Under the pieces are notes generated by a model. That model made no database searches. It was given only the letters and a program-made list of their open reading frames with translations, and was not told the origin of the DNA. From the NCBI RefSeq assembly GCF_032884065.1, contig NW_027066312.1, positions 310,001-374,000 of the forward strand: DNA of 64,000 nucleotides. The letters run 5' to 3'. The DNA is from Artemia franciscana (Eukaryota; Arthropoda; Branchiopoda; Anostraca; Artemiidae). Both the position numbers and the translations under genes were made by a program. Numbering within the stretch: the first letter of the stretch is position 1; each line of letters begins with the position of its first letter. Below, piece by piece: positions 11,570-23,913 of the stretch.

Positions 11570-13326
11570 ACAACATTTTTTTTTAACTGAAAGTAAGAAG
11601 CAACATTGAAACTGAAAACTAACAGAAATTACTCCGTGCATTAAAGGGGCTGTTCCCTCCTCAACGCCCCGCTCTTATTGCTAAAGTTTGACTCTTTCTC
11701 TCAACTCTACTTTTTAAAACAGTAAAAAACTTTAGCGCAAAGAGCGGGGCGCTGAGGAGGAAACAGCAACTTTCTTATACGGAGTAATTTCTGTTAGTTT
11801 TAAGTTTTAATTTTGCTCCTTACTTTCAGTTTGAAAAATATGTTTTTGGTTTAATTTCTGAACGTTTTTGAATTAATGCGTGTTTTGATTTTGGCTCTCC
11901 CTACATGAATACTTAAAACGAAATTTGCATATGAATTTATGTTTTGTCTAAATGGCTTTCTCACAGTTTTGATCGGACGATTTTGAGAAAAACAGGAGCG
12001 GGGGAGGAGGCCTAGTTACCCTCCAATCCTTTGGTTACTTAAAAAGGCAACTAAAACTTTAATTTTTTACGAACGTTTTTATTAGTAAAAATATACGTAA
12101 CTTACGAATAAACTTGCGTAGTGAACTTCTATATTCGTATATTTATATTACGTATATGAGAGGGCTCCCCCCTTCATCGATACCTCGCTCTATACGTTAA
12201 AGCTTAAATGTTGTCCCAATTTCTTAAGAATGACAACTGAATCACAAAGGCCGTAGAATTAATAGTTGAAATTACTAAAAATACTTTAGCGTAAAGAGCG
12301 AGGTATTCGGAGGAGGTGAACTCTTCATTTGCGTTATGATTTCAGTTCGTTTTAGGTTCAAATGCTGTTCCTTGCTTCCACCGGAAAAAAACTTTTTTTT
12401 AGTTATTTTCTCATTGTTTTTTTTAAACAATGCTAGAAAATCCTGCAGCCCCTTCATGGAAATTTTCTTCCCTCATGATAAATTCCTCCATGGAAAGATC
12501 TTTCCACGTAACCCTCTCCTGGCGACCCCCTTTGACGTGAAAAAGTCCCCCTGAAAATGTCTGTACACGTCCCAATAACCATTACTATATGTAAAACATG
12601 GTCAAAGTTTGTAACTTGCAGCCCCTCCCCAGGGGACTGTGGGGGATAGAGGCGTCCTGAAAGACATAATTATTAGGTTTTTCGACTATGTTGAACAAAA
12701 TGGCTATCTCAGAATTTTTATCCAGTAACTTTGAGAAAAAATGAGCGTGGGGGGGCCTAGGTGCCCTCCATTATTTTTGATCACTTAAAAAGGAACTAGA
12801 ACTCTTAAATTCCATTAGAATGAGCCCTCTCGCTACACTTTAGGGCCACTGGGTCAATACGATCACCCCTGGAAAAGAAATAAATAAGTAAAATAAACAC
12901 GCACCCGTGATCTGTATTCTGGGAAAAAATACAAAATTCCACATTTTTGTAGATAGGAGCTTGAAACTTCTACAGTTGGGTTCTCTGAAACGCTGAATCT
13001 TATGGTGTGATTTTCACTAAGATTCTTTTACTTTTAGGGGTGTTTCGCCCTATTTTCTAAGATAAGGCAAATTTTCTCGGCTCGTAACTTTTGATGGGTG
13101 AAATTTAAACTTGGTGAAATTTATACATTTAGAATCAGCGTAAAAGTGCGATTGTAACTGCAATGTAACTACTGGTATCAAAATTCCATTTTTTAGAGTT
13201 TCGGTTACTATTGAGCCAGATCGCTCATTACTACTTGTTGTTTGTTGTTGGTGTAATTGAATGGAGCTTCTAGGATTTCTTCGCTATGCTCCATTGCTCA
13301 TTACTACAGTTCGTTACCACGAACTG
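11570..13326 (+). repeat. Family P, long copy
   Basis: One of the most complete copies. It holds an internal hairpin at about 11580-11850, a central block with TTTGCATATGAATTTATG and GGAGGCCTAGTTACCCTCCA, a second hairpin at about 12165-12420 (CCTCGCTCTATACGTTAAAG against CTTTAGCGTAAAGAGCGAGG), the block with GTAACTTGCAGCCCCTCCCC, and the terminus at 13307-13326. A 60-bp local duplication (GCTCATTACTAC) lies just before the terminus. There is no coding capacity, so it is presumably mobilised in trans or is the remnant of a larger element. Confidence 0.8.
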
Positions 13327-13339
13327 TTTGATAATCAAT

Positions 13340-14555
13340 TTATCTGGACAACACCATCATGAGGCGGCAGGTGGCAAAGTAGGACTTTCTATGTTATCAT
13401 CGGGTTGGAAAAGTAACCAGGAGACCATTGAAATATACATGACAAACTATCTTCAAATGGCTGCTTTAATTTTCACTTCTTGAATGCTACCCCTCCTGGT
13501 ACTATTTGTAACTTCAAATTTAAAACCAAATTTTGAAAAAAAGTCACTTTTGAAATTATTTTTCGTTCAAATTAAAACTTCGTTTAACAAATGATGATAA
13601 ACACTATTTATCTTTATCTGAACAGTAAAAGCCAATTATGAAATAGCCTTATAGAAAATTTCGAAGAAAAGGTAGGAACCTTAATGTGTCTTTTATTTTC
13701 CTTCTTTTTTTCCATCGCCATTGAGAGCATTGAGACATATTTGCTGTGTTGAATTGCGTAAACAAGCAATGTTTTCACAAATTCACTTCTCCCACCGGAC
13801 CAAGATAGGCATAAATGGGCTACTAGTTCTGAGTTCAGACAAGGGCCAGTCATTTGGAAGCAAGGGGAAGGCACTGCCCTCTTTTTCAAGTTATTATCTT
13901 GGACTCTTTACAATAATTAACTAAAATAAAAATTCCGAATAAGCAGTTTTTGGAAGAAAAGAAAAGACCCATATGGAACTTAAGATCAGCAGAAATTTTT
14001 TCCTGTAATAATTCAAAGTCAACACAACCAAGAATAATTATTAAAAAAAGTGAAATCCAAAATGAACAGAAATTAAAATAAATGATAAAAAAAAAAAACA
14101 TTTCAAGATAGCAGGCAAAAACGGGTGCCAATAAAAAAAAATTTCAAACCAGACAGAATTAAACTGAATTTCCAATTTAAACTTAAAACAAACAAAAATT
14201 ACTACAAACAGAAGAGCGAATTATCCCCCCCCCCTCAACTGACTATAAAATTCTAGATCTCATTGCATCATTTGCGTTTCGTTAAAACTATATGTATCTT
14301 GTACAGTGTTCTTTTGTTTTCCACAACAATGACAAAAAATAAAGCAATTTAATAATCAAGATTTAATGGAAAGAAACAATTAAAATAAACTGAATATTTT
14401 ATATATAATGATATGAATTCCTAGAATCACTGCAATTCAAGATTTTATTTTACTGTAATTTTTATTCTAGTTTTTCAATGTTACAAATATAAAGAAAAGC
14501 ATTTACAACGTTATTTGTTTTTAGTAAACTTAATACCCTCAGCCATTCCTGATAT
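13340..14555. other. Unclassified stretch
   Basis: No gene recognised. The open frames at 13614-14131 overlap on both strands and show no family motif. AT-rich, with several A and T homopolymers and a C-run at 14225-14234. Confidence 0.4.
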
Positions 14556-14559
14556 GTTT

Positions 14560-15380
14560 TAGATTTGCCTTTTTGATAAACTGGGCACACGTATTATCTT
14601 TTGATTAATTTCAAAATGCCCATAACATTCCCATAGTCTCACCTTAATACCCTCGGCCTCTTCATAAACACCCAAAATCAAATGTTCCCCCTTTTCCTGA
14701 TGATAAATCATGCGTTTAATGAACGGCAAATTGAATAATTTCCAACCCTTAGTATGGGTGGCTGTGGGGAGTACTGCATATCTGAAGGCATAGTTACTAG
14801 AAATTTGACTATTTTGAACCAAATCTCAGTCTTTAAGAGAGCTAAAAAAAAGGCGAGGGGGACTGGCTGCCCTCAAATCAACAGTTCAACAGTTTAATAT
14901 CTACTTAGCTTACCCTGAAAGTATCAACTTACTACCCTCTGCCGTGCATTAGATATTGATGATATACCTTTTTGACAACCAGCATGTACACTGTGATTAC
15001 GTTTTGCAATCCTCTAAAAAAAAACTTGGAAGGGGGATTAAGTCATCCCTATAGGCATAGTTATTTGACATTTAGAACATTTTGAACAAGACGGTTATTT
15101 CAAAATTGTGGTTGAATGTTCTTAGAGGGAGGGTAGCTAAAAAAGACATAAGAGGGAACTGGCAGTCCTCTTAAAACTTTTTAACTTCTCCCTCAATTTG
15201 TACTACAAATTTTAACTTAGTAGCCTCGGCCGTTCTAAATATATTGCAGACCCTCCTTTTTCATAAACTGGTTGCCCAAAGTGCCTTTTGATTCACTTTA
15301 ACATGTCCCTCGACAACATCCAAAGTTTCACCTTAATACCCTTAGCCTTTTCATATACACCCAGAATCAGAAATTTACCA
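14560..15380. repeat. Tandem repeat family C (TTTTTGACAACC units)
   Basis: Three diverged units of about 320-370 bp starting near 14555, 14935 and 15225. Each has TAGATATTG-like plus CCTTTTTGACAACC-like words, CCTTTTGATT, and TTTCACCTTAATACCCTCGGCC. The same words occur in the 8.5-9.6 kb array and in family B, so these repeats are related. Confidence 0.6.
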
Positions 15381-15406
15381 ATTTACAATCTTCGGCTTGA
15401 AGCTGT

Positions 15407-16401
15407 CGGAAAAAAGAAGTCGGAAGCACTAAAAATTAAAATAATCTCTCATTTATTAAATTGAAATAAGAAGGAAAAGTACTATTTCAGCACAAAATTA
15501 AATAAAAAAAAACAAGTTGATAACTTCTAAGACCACACTGCCTTTCCATGACGAAAGTAAAACAGTTCAAAATAGGGATGAAGCTTTCTTTTTTTTTTTT
15601 TAGTTAACATCTTTTATTAGGATGGGTTTCTATGTAAAGATGTTTCTATTGAAGAAATAATTTCTTCTACTGGGACTTTATTAGTTTTAAAGCAAAATTT
15701 TTGACCTTTTTCTAATACGGACTTTTCTTGTAACGTTAAGGTCCTTGATGAAAAGTTAATTACACCTGGTCAAAGAGTTGACGAAGGTATTACGGCTTTA
15801 TTTTCAGATAATTTTGAAAACTTTTTAAGTAATCTTTCTCTGGAAAGGTGAAAGTCATGATTGAAATGATTTCTTGATGTTTGTTGAATAAAACAAAAAT
15901 CACTTGCACTCACCTTTTTTGATATAATATTTTCCAGGAAAAGTCAATTAAAAGAAAAAGTCAATTCTGTTCACTGTCAATTAAAAGGTTCCATCCCTAT
16001 TTTGAACTGTTTTACTTTCGAAAAAAAAAGTTTTTTTTAACTTCAAGTAAGGAGCGACATTAAAGCTTAAAATGAACAAAAACCATTCCATATATGAAAG
16101 GGTTTATCCCCTCTTCAACACCTTGCTCTTTACGCTAAAAGTTTGTTTTATTGTTTTAAAAAGTAGAATTGTGATAAAGAGTCAAACTTTAGCGTAAAGA
16201 GCGGGTTTTGAGGAGGGGATAGCCCCTTTCGTATACGGAATATTTTTTTTTCGTTTTAAGTTTTAATGTCGCTCCTTACTTGTGGTTAAAAAACCTTGTT
16301 TTTTTATTTAATTTTGTGCTGAGATAGCGCTTTTCCGTCTTATTTCAATTTAATAAATGTGAGATTATTTTAATTTTTAGTGCTTCCGACTTCTTTTTTA
16401 A
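15407..16401. mobile_element. Foldback element enclosing PLE end fragments and a family P hairpin
   Basis: Outer inverted repeat of about 95-100 bp: left arm 15407-15512, right arm 16305-16401 (AAAAGAAGTCGGAAGCACTA and its complement, ending at CAGCACAAAATTAAAT). Inside the left arm at about 15511-15575 is the complement of a PLE start (ATGGAAAGGCAGTGTGGTCT, encoding MERQCGL) with the AAAACAGTTCAAAATAGGGA leader. At 15985-16018 is the inverted partner of that leader. A family P hairpin fills 16020-16300. This looks like successive insertions, with family P landing in or joining a PLE-derived palindrome. Confidence 0.6.
15600..15850 (+). pseudogene. Possible coding remnant of unknown origin
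   Basis: Between the PLE-like ends, one + frame reads DGFLCKDVSIEEIISSTGTL. A second, about 100 bp on, reads ITPGQRVDEGITALFSDNF. Both look protein-like (acidic and hydrophobic alternation, no low complexity) but are separated by a stop and a frameshift. I do not recognise the family. It may be cargo or the interior of the PLE-related element. Confidence 0.25.
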
Positions 16402-17535
16402 TAGTTTTAGAAATTAAATTGCATAAAATATGGATGAATTGGAATTTAATTGTGTCTAAAGTCCAAAATCACTGGTGAAATAATGTTTTAGCCTCCTGTG
16501 TGGCCGTGGAAAAGCTTGTGTAGCATTGACAGCTTAATGTTGAAAATCCAAAACTTGAATTTTTATTTATAATCAAGTATAATGAAAAGTCTTTGAAGAA
16601 GCACTAAATAGATCATATCTAAAAATAATAGGAAACACCATCAGCATTTTTAACATACCATGTGCCAAAATTTTCCAAAAACTTTTTTCTATTTGGCTTC
16701 GAACTTTCAAGCATCGTTCTACGAGCTAAGAGAACAGAAAATTCTGAAGGAAAAAGAAGACTGTTCAGGCGTCCAGAAATGGGCCAAAAAGCTTGATGAT
16801 CCTGATCAAAGTTGAAAATTACAACAGTAGATTCCTACGATAAGGAGAATATAGTGTGAAAAATAGTCTATGGATTTTGGGCCACGCCTCACGTAGGCAT
16901 TTCTAATTTCCAGATGGTCCTCTTGTGATATCTAAAGTTTGTTATTCCAAATCTTAGGCTACGTGTATTCACCTGAAGAAAGATTGAAAAATATTTAGTG
17001 TGGTATCTCTTTATAGGTCATCGTCTAGGCATATTTTGTACCAATGAAAAATATTGTCTGAATGCAATATCTTTCATAAAATTTTTGACGTCATTGCAAT
17101 ACTATCATGTTATTCTTATTTTACTTTATTTTTTTATTGGATGCTAGTCACCAACGGCCTGTGTGCCTCTGGAGGCACTGGAGAACAAAAGTCAAAGGTA
17201 AGGTTAACTCATGGCCCAAGAGGACTCCAATGCACAAAGAAAAAAAATAAGTTCTCCGAAAAAAATCAAATGGTCCAATGTTACTTGTTTTTTAAATACG
17301 TCATAGATCAGGGTACTTGTATGATATAGCCCAGACCTAATATTCTTCATCAAAGTATAACCTAAGTAAAGCCGTTTTTTTTTGTCCATGTATGAAATTC
17401 CTTTAGTTTGTGAATAGCAAACTGCATTGAAAGATAAAGGACGCTAAAATGAAGATTGGGAATTTGCCTAAGATTGAAAAAGAGGCAATTAGGCTTTTTC
17501 AGGGTAAGGGGTAGTTGCCCAAAACAGAACAGTGC
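16402..17535. other. No recognised feature
   Basis: AT-rich sequence. Short overlapping open frames at 17054-17389 on both strands have no recognisable motif. Confidence 0.4.
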
Positions 17536-18170
17536 ATAAATGGACACAACAGGACTTAAGAGCGACCTGCCTCGATAGTAACCGAAACTCTAAAAATGGA
17601 ATTTCGATACCAATAGACACATAAAAAGAATTGGATTTTATGCTTATTTTAAATATATAAGTTTCATCAAGTTTAATCCTACCCAAAAAAAGTTACGAGT
17701 CTGAATTTGCCTGAAAATTTGCCTTTTTTCGAAAAAAGGGAGAAACATCCCCTAAAAGGCATAAAATCTTAATGAAAATCATACCATGAGATTCAGAGTA
17801 TCAAAGAACCCCTACAGTTGAAGTTTCAAGCTCCTATTTGCATAAATGTGGAATTTTGTACTTTTCGCCAGATTCGTGTGCCAGATGCCTTTCACAGAAG
17901 CGCTTTTATTTGTTTTTTTGTTGATTTTTTCAAGGGGTGATCATATCGACCCAGCGGTCCTAGAATTTTGCAGGAGGGCTCATTCGAATGGAAGCTAAAT
18001 GTTCTAGCGTCTCTTTTTAAGTGACCAAAAATTGAAAAGGAACTAGGCCCCCTCCCACGCTCATTTATTCCCAAAGTCAATGGTATCAAAAATTTGAGAT
18101 TGCTACTTCGTTCAGCATAGTCGAAATATCTAATAACTAGGTCTTCGAGGACTGAAAAAAAATTGCAGTG
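17536..18170 (-). repeat. Family P fragment
   Basis: Matches the terminal 630 bp of family P in - orientation, from GGAGCGACC-like words (GAGCGACCTGCCTCGATAGT) through ACAAAATTCCACATTT (complement), GGGTGATCATATCGACCCAG and AAAGTCAATGG. The hairpin terminus itself is missing. Confidence 0.75.
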
Positions 18171-18224
18171 AATTGTCATTTAAATTGACATATACTGACA
18201 TTTCTTCGTTAAGCTTTTGATAAT

Positions 18225-19080
18225 TTTCTATTTATGAAAGTAAGAAAGGTGAAAACATTTCAAGCATATTTATTTTCAGTAAAGCGCAAATTGTGTTCTG
18301 GTTTTGAGGAGGAATAGGGGTTATCAGCCCTACCCATTTTAGTTTTTGCTAGTCTAGAGTTTGGCTCAGCTATTTATTGTAATTTTTGATCCTTTTTAGC
18401 TTCATTTATTTATTGATGGTGATTTGTAGTAGTTTTACGCTTGAAAGATTATTTGACTTTATTTTTCTTCATTCTTGGGATCTTGGCTTTATGGAGCTCT
18501 TTACGTTTCTTTGAAAAAGATTTCTAGTGGAAAAGTTTTTTTAAATTAATTTCTGTTCCTTTCTTACTGACATATTCTCTTCCATTGAAAAAAAAATATT
18601 GTATATCTTTTCAGTTTTCCTCCTCAAGACTCCATAGTATGGGTTGCCATTTGTATGTCGGAGAAATTTTTTCAACAATTTTTAATCCCGACACAATTAG
18701 TTTTTTTAATATAATTTTATAGCTCCTGAAGTTGACCTGAAAAATAAAACTTAACATCATTGCCAAAAGACTATATCTACGCTCTTTGACAACCTGGACA
18801 CACTTACATTCTTTTAATTTATTTAAATTGTAAGAACAGAAGTAGGAATATTAGTATCCCCAAAAGTTTCAACTGAATACCCCAAGTAGTTTTCAATACA
18901 TTTCTGAGGTGTCTTGTTGGCAACCATTTAATACAATGCCTTCTGATTTATTTTTAAAGCGGCATTTAGCTTTAAAGTATAATAGGCCAATTGCATAATT
19001 TTGGGGGTAGACATGCCTAATAAGATATAGTTACTGGACTGTTCTACTATGCCAAAGAAAATTCCCCCTTGATTTATCTA
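18225..19080. repeat. Dispersed repeat family B, copy 2
   Basis: Co-linear with 7385-8270. Shared blocks include CAGTAAAGCGCAAATTGTGT, GGGGTTATCAGCCCTACCCA, AGTTTTACGCTTGAAAGATT, CTCTTTGACAACCTGGACAC and AACAGAAGTAGGAATATTAG. Confidence 0.65.
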
Positions 19081-19245
19081 GTAAAAACATTCAAAAATCA
19101 AACTTAAAACCTTTCACATATATTTTGTTTCCAGTAAAGTGAAAATTATGTTCTGATTATGAGAAAGCATTGGGGTTGTCAGCCCTACCCATGTTGATTT
19201 TTGCTCGTTTTGAGTTTGTCTCGGTTATTTATTGTATGCTTTAAA
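19081..19245. repeat. Dispersed repeat family B, copy 3 (5' end only)
   Basis: Repeats the first ~110 bp of family B (CCAGTAAAGTGAAAATTATG, GTTGTCAGCCCTACCCATGT, TCGTTTTGAGTTTGTCTCGG) and then stops. It is arranged head-to-tail directly after copy 2. Confidence 0.6.
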
Positions 19246-19299
19246 TTAGGGGTTATCCAGCCACTGATCACTCAGAATCTTAAACAAGAAACTAAAACT

Positions 19300-20760
19300 T
19301 CTGATTACCAATGCAACAAGCCCCCTCCGAAGTTTATACGATCTCCTTTTCTATATATACCTTATATGCCCCCAGGGCATACCTTACCTTGCCCTGAGGG
19401 TTTTTTTTTTGGGGGGGGGGGTAATCCTCAAAGGCACAATTTCCGGTCCTTCAGTTACGTTGAACAGAATAGATATCTCAAAATTTTGATTGGGTGTGTT
19501 TGGGGAAATGGTGGGCGAAGGAAGGGGGTTAGTTGCCCTCCAATCACTTTCGACTATTAAAATCGGCACTGCCCCTTTCAATTTCTAATTGAATGAGCTG
19601 TATTCGAAGTTTCTACGACAAAAAATGACCATCTAAAAATTTCTATCAGATGTATTTCGATAAAATACAACGTGTAGTGGTGGGTATCCACCCTCCGATC
19701 ACTCTGAGTCTTGAAAAGAACTAGGACTTCTTATTTCGAATCCAATGAGCCCCCTCCTCCAAAGTTTATACGATCACCCTTTCTATATATACTTTATACG
19801 CCCCCAGCTCATAACGTATAAATCTTGCCCTGAGGGCAATGGGAGGTGGGGGGGGGCCTTCCTCAAAGACATAATTTCTGGATCTTTCAATTACATTGAA
19901 CAAAATGGCTATCTAACACTTTAGATTAGAGGGTTTTCGGGAAATGATGGGTGTGGGAAGGGGTGTTAGTTGCCCTCCAATCACTTTCGACTATTAGATA
20001 GGGCACTAACCCTTTCAATTTCCCGTCAAACAAGCCCTTTTTGAAGTTTCTAAGACAACATATGGCCATCAATAAAATTTCTATCAGATACACTTCGGGA
20101 AAACATGAGGTGTGGGAGGTACACCCTCCGATAACTCTGAAAATTAAAAAGGGCAATGGCTCTTTCAATTTCCAATCGAATGAGCTCCTTTTTGAAGTTT
20201 CTAAGACAACAAATGGCCATCTCAAAATTTGTATCCGATGTTTTTCGAAAAAATACGTTGGTGTGCTGGAGAGGGGGAGGGCATCCACCGTTCAATCACT
20301 CTGAATCTTAAAGAGGGCACTAGAAATTTGATAACTTATCCAGTGAGACTCCTCCAAAGTTTATAAGATCAGCCTTTCTATATAAACCTTAAATACCCAG
20401 GGTATTAACTTACAACCCTTGCCCTGAGGGCTGTGGGGGGTGGGGGGTTTCATCCTCAAAGACATAGTTTCCGGATCTTTCAACTATGTTGAACAAAATG
20501 GCAATCTCAAAATTTTTATTCTATGTGTTTCGGCAAATGGTGTGCGTGGGAGGGGAGTTTCATCCTCAAAGGCATAATTTCTGGTCCTTTCAATTACATT
20601 GAACAAAATAGTTGTCTCAAAAATTTGATTGGATGTGCTTGGAGAAATGGCGAGCGTGGGAGGGGAGTTAGTTGCTATTCAACCGTTTTCAACTATTAAA
20701 AAGGACCTTTCAATTTCTAATAGAATGAGACCTTTTCAAAGTTTCTGCAACACCTCCTTC
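19300..20760. repeat. Tandem repeat, unit about 430-590 bp
   Basis: The block AAGTTTATACGATC followed by CTTTCTATATATAC recurs near 19334, 19762 and 20354. Other repeated words are CTTGCCCTGAGGGC, a G-run, CCTCAAAGACATAATTTC, TTACATTGAACAAAATGGCT and GTTGCCCTCCAATCACTTTC. A shorter ~150-bp sub-duplication (GAAGTTTCTAAGACAACA) lies near 20045 and 20195. The layout (ATTGAACAAAATGGCTATCT, CTCCAATCACTTT, GGGCACTA) resembles part of family P, suggesting distant common ancestry. Confidence 0.65.
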
Positions 20761-21577
20761 GATACGAAGTGCCCTGGTCTAAACAAAAATAATAAATAAT
20801 TCATTGTGTTCATATCGCTCTATATATAGGCAGTATGACTCTAAACTCCTTTTCAAAAAAAGTTGGTTTAAATTAATTACGACAAGGTTTCTTGCGTAGA
20901 TTTTCTTTTCAAGCTTAACTCATAGGGGTTTTTATTTCCGTTTTTCAACAAAGAAAACTACTCTAGGTCCTGTCGAGAAAAATATCAAATAACTTCTTTT
21001 AAAAGAAAACAATAATTGGTCAAGATATTTTGTAATGCACTGTTCTTGTTATGATTACATGATCTCTTAGTTTTCCGTAACTGTCATGAAAAAGTAATTA
21101 AACAGTTAGCAATCTGTGACTAATATCTTGTGCCAAATTTAGTTTAAAGTCTGGAACCTTGCCCACCGATCCGCAATCAACGGTTAAAACATTTTGACGA
21201 CCCAAAAATTCCTTAGATATTACTTTTCCTGTGCTCAAAATTTGTTTTGCTTTTTCTATTGCTTGGGGGAAATTTAAATGAAGCCGGATTCGGGCTTTGG
21301 TACTGGAAGGTTGTTCAAAAATCAAGCCTACTGACCAGTATCAAAACGATTAAAAAAGCTCGTCACAACTTTTATGATAGTGGGTGGAAACGTCAGTGCG
21401 ACTCCCATTTGCTCGCCCCCATTTCCGTAGAATAACGGTCATGGATATTTGTTTATCCTTTTCAGACCTGAACCAAGAAGGAGTTGCGCAAAAATTCTGA
21501 AAAATAGCAGAGAGTGATCCTGGAGGCTCAACTAGAACAGGTTTTTTTTATTTCATTCCATATCCAAAATGTGAATT
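20761..21577. other. Unclassified stretch with one open frame (-)
   Basis: Mostly featureless. The - frame 21098-21325 encodes about 75 residues (ARIRLHLNFPQAIEKAKQIL, then FLGRQNVLTVDCGSVGK). It reads like real protein but matches nothing I recognise, and no splice signals or neighbours support it. Confidence 0.3.
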
Positions 21578-21599
21578 GTTACCATATTGTCACGTCAGG
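21578..21599 (+). repeat. Inverted repeat, left (piggyBac element)
   Basis: Reads GTTACCATATTG then TCACGTCAGG inwards. Pairs with 23914-23935. Confidence 0.65.
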
Positions 21600-21611
21600 T
21601 ATATACAGATA

Positions 21612-23584
21612 CTATTTTAGGTGAAAACTTGTAAAACAGTTGTGATCTGAGTTCAAACACAGTCGAACTTTGCACTTCGAACACAGAATTTGACTGGTTC
21701 CACCTATAATGCACTTCTCATAGCAACACCTTCCCTTTTCAGTTATATCCGGAAAATGCGAGGTCTGGTCAAACCTCACTGATTCCGAAGGCATCCCGTC
21801 TCACGAGGTAGTCGTATTGCGCTTGGTCACTGATAAGGATGGTCTTCCAACTTGAGGACTTTGAGATATGCCAGCAAGAACCAACCCACGAGCAATGTCC
21901 ATTTTGAACTACAGCAGAGACATGTGATGAACATTGATCTGCTTACACTGTCGGCGGTGTATTATCCAGGCGTTGTTCACAGCCATGTCAAAGAAGTAGT
22001 ACACAATCATCATATACCATTTCTTAGATCGAATGTCAGTCCGGTAAAGCTCCAGGAACATGTCAGCAAGATCTACGCCCCCCATTGAATTGTTGTAGTC
22101 ACGGACGATTCGGGGGCGATCAACTTTGACGTATTTCCCTGTTGTGCCATCCCATCTCTGAAGAAGCCAAATGGACTGGTTTGTTGTCATACCATTTTAC
22201 TACCGATACATCTGAATGTCTTTCAAAACGGAAGTCCACCGACCCTCGTCCATTCTTCTTTACGTTGGCGTCGGTATCTAGAACAGCGCCCCTCATTCTG
22301 TTGCTGCGTATCGTACCACATGACTAGATGCCATATTCAACCCAGAGCTTGTGAATGAGATGGATGCCAGTATATAAGTTACCAAAGAACAACTTGAAGT
22401 TCATGAGCCTTGGCAGATTTTCTTCAAGCCGAAGGACAAAGTCAGTACCTTGGCCAAGCTCAGAAATTTCAACAGCTCCTTTTGTTGTATATATGTCTAT
22501 GTCACAAACTATTCCGCTGATGCCGGCTCTCGTGAAAACCTTTACACCCCACGAGTGGGACTTGTCCTTCAAGTACTGTCGAAATCCAATTCTTCCTTTG
22601 AATGGGATCATCTGTTCGTCAACACTTCGGATCTCGTAAGGGTCTTTTTTTCAGATTCTTCCTGAATGCATCGTATAGTCTTCTGATCTTGAACTGTTTA
22701 TCATGACCAACCCAACCTTTCGGTATCATTGAAGTTTCATCGCAAATGTGGAAAAAAGACCTCAAGCTGATAAACCTATTTCAGCTCATGGTATCAGCCA
22801 CCGGGGAATATCGTATTCCATTCTCCGGGTACATTCTAATAGCCGGAGTTTGAGAATGCTCATAAGCATTTGAACTCCAAGAAATCTGCGCAGCTCTTCA
22901 AGGGAAAGTTCCAGAGCAAGATTCTTCTTTCTCGTGGCATTCAGATTCGTTTGGTCTACAATCTTGGAAAAAATGTCTTCTGTGATAAACATTCGGAAGA
23001 GATCAAGTGGCGTTTGTACCTCGTCATAGTGTGGCATAGAACCCTTCCATGTAATATCTCCAGGTTCGGGCTCTGTTTTTATCCACTTGTATTGCTTTGC
23101 CTCCTTCGCTACCTTCTTTTTTGCTTCTGGTTTTCCCGTGACCTGAGGAGCATCAGTTGGAGTTACTAGACCGGCCACTACTTGGGAAGGAGCCTTTTTT
23201 GAGCTCTTGTAAAGACAAAGGGTTCAGCAGGTGCGGTAACTGCTGCTGACTGTATTGAAGAAGAAGCTCACACTGGTGCTGATGATGTGTGTTTGACGTT
23301 ATTGCATCATTCAAGCCCGGGAGAGGCAAATCGAATTAATCCGTGTCATTGCCATTGTCTAACTCGAACCTTCGAAGTATTGCTAAAGGGATGTCATCTG
23401 TGTGTTCGATATCCTCTTCATCTCTTCCGTCTTCATTGCCATAACAGTTGAAAGAACGTAAAGGCTGAAATTCTTGATCTGGATTGTCTGGTGCCCAGTT
23501 TGGGTCGTCGTCGTCGGAAGAGATATCGAGATCTGAATCACAATCGGGTATAAATAAAAGCTTTGCTGCTTCTTCTGAAGTCAT
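21612..23584 (-). pseudogene. piggyBac transposase pseudogene (DDE_Tnp_1_7)
   Basis: Cut-and-paste DDE transposase, broken into several frames. In coding order: an acidic N-terminus with KLLFIPDCDSDLDISSDDDD (23584-23336); the N-terminal domain with PLDLFRMFITEDIF and LSLEELRRFLGVQMLMSILK (23178-22786); a piece with MIPKGWVGHDKQFKIRRLYD; SVDEQMIPFKGR with the first catalytic Asp (near 22600-22640); KSHSWGVKVFTRAGISGIV; and FKLFFGNLYTGI, where the second catalytic Asp is Gly (22381-22383). Next come GRGSVDFRFERHSDVSVVKW (near 22230), VRDYNNSMGGVDLADMF with the third Asp (near 22090), KKWYMMIVYYFFDMAVNNAW, and a Cys-rich C-terminus with CCYEKC, CSKCKVRLC and CFTSFH (21794-21612). At least four frameshifts or stops are present, one in an A-run near 22650. 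Confidence 0.85.
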
Positions 23585-23913
23585 TTTCTTGGTAACTCTT
23601 CTACTTCATTCCTTGATCAGTCTCTCTTCGAAGGGCTTACGACCATGACCTCTCATGGAGTCAGAGCTCCTGCTTGGAATAGCTGAAAAGAAATTTAAGG
23701 TAAGTGCATCACTTAATAATAACAACAATATATTGTAATAGAATAGGCCATTGGCCGCAACACTTGCCTGATGTATCCCACAAAATAGCTTTTTTACCCT
23801 TGTTTCAGTAAAAAGGAGGGACAGAAAGAAAATGTGCCTATTCCCGATCATAAAAAGGACTTGCTCCCTCGGTTGCTGTACAAATCTGCCTAGGTATGAT
23901 TCGGCACTGAATG

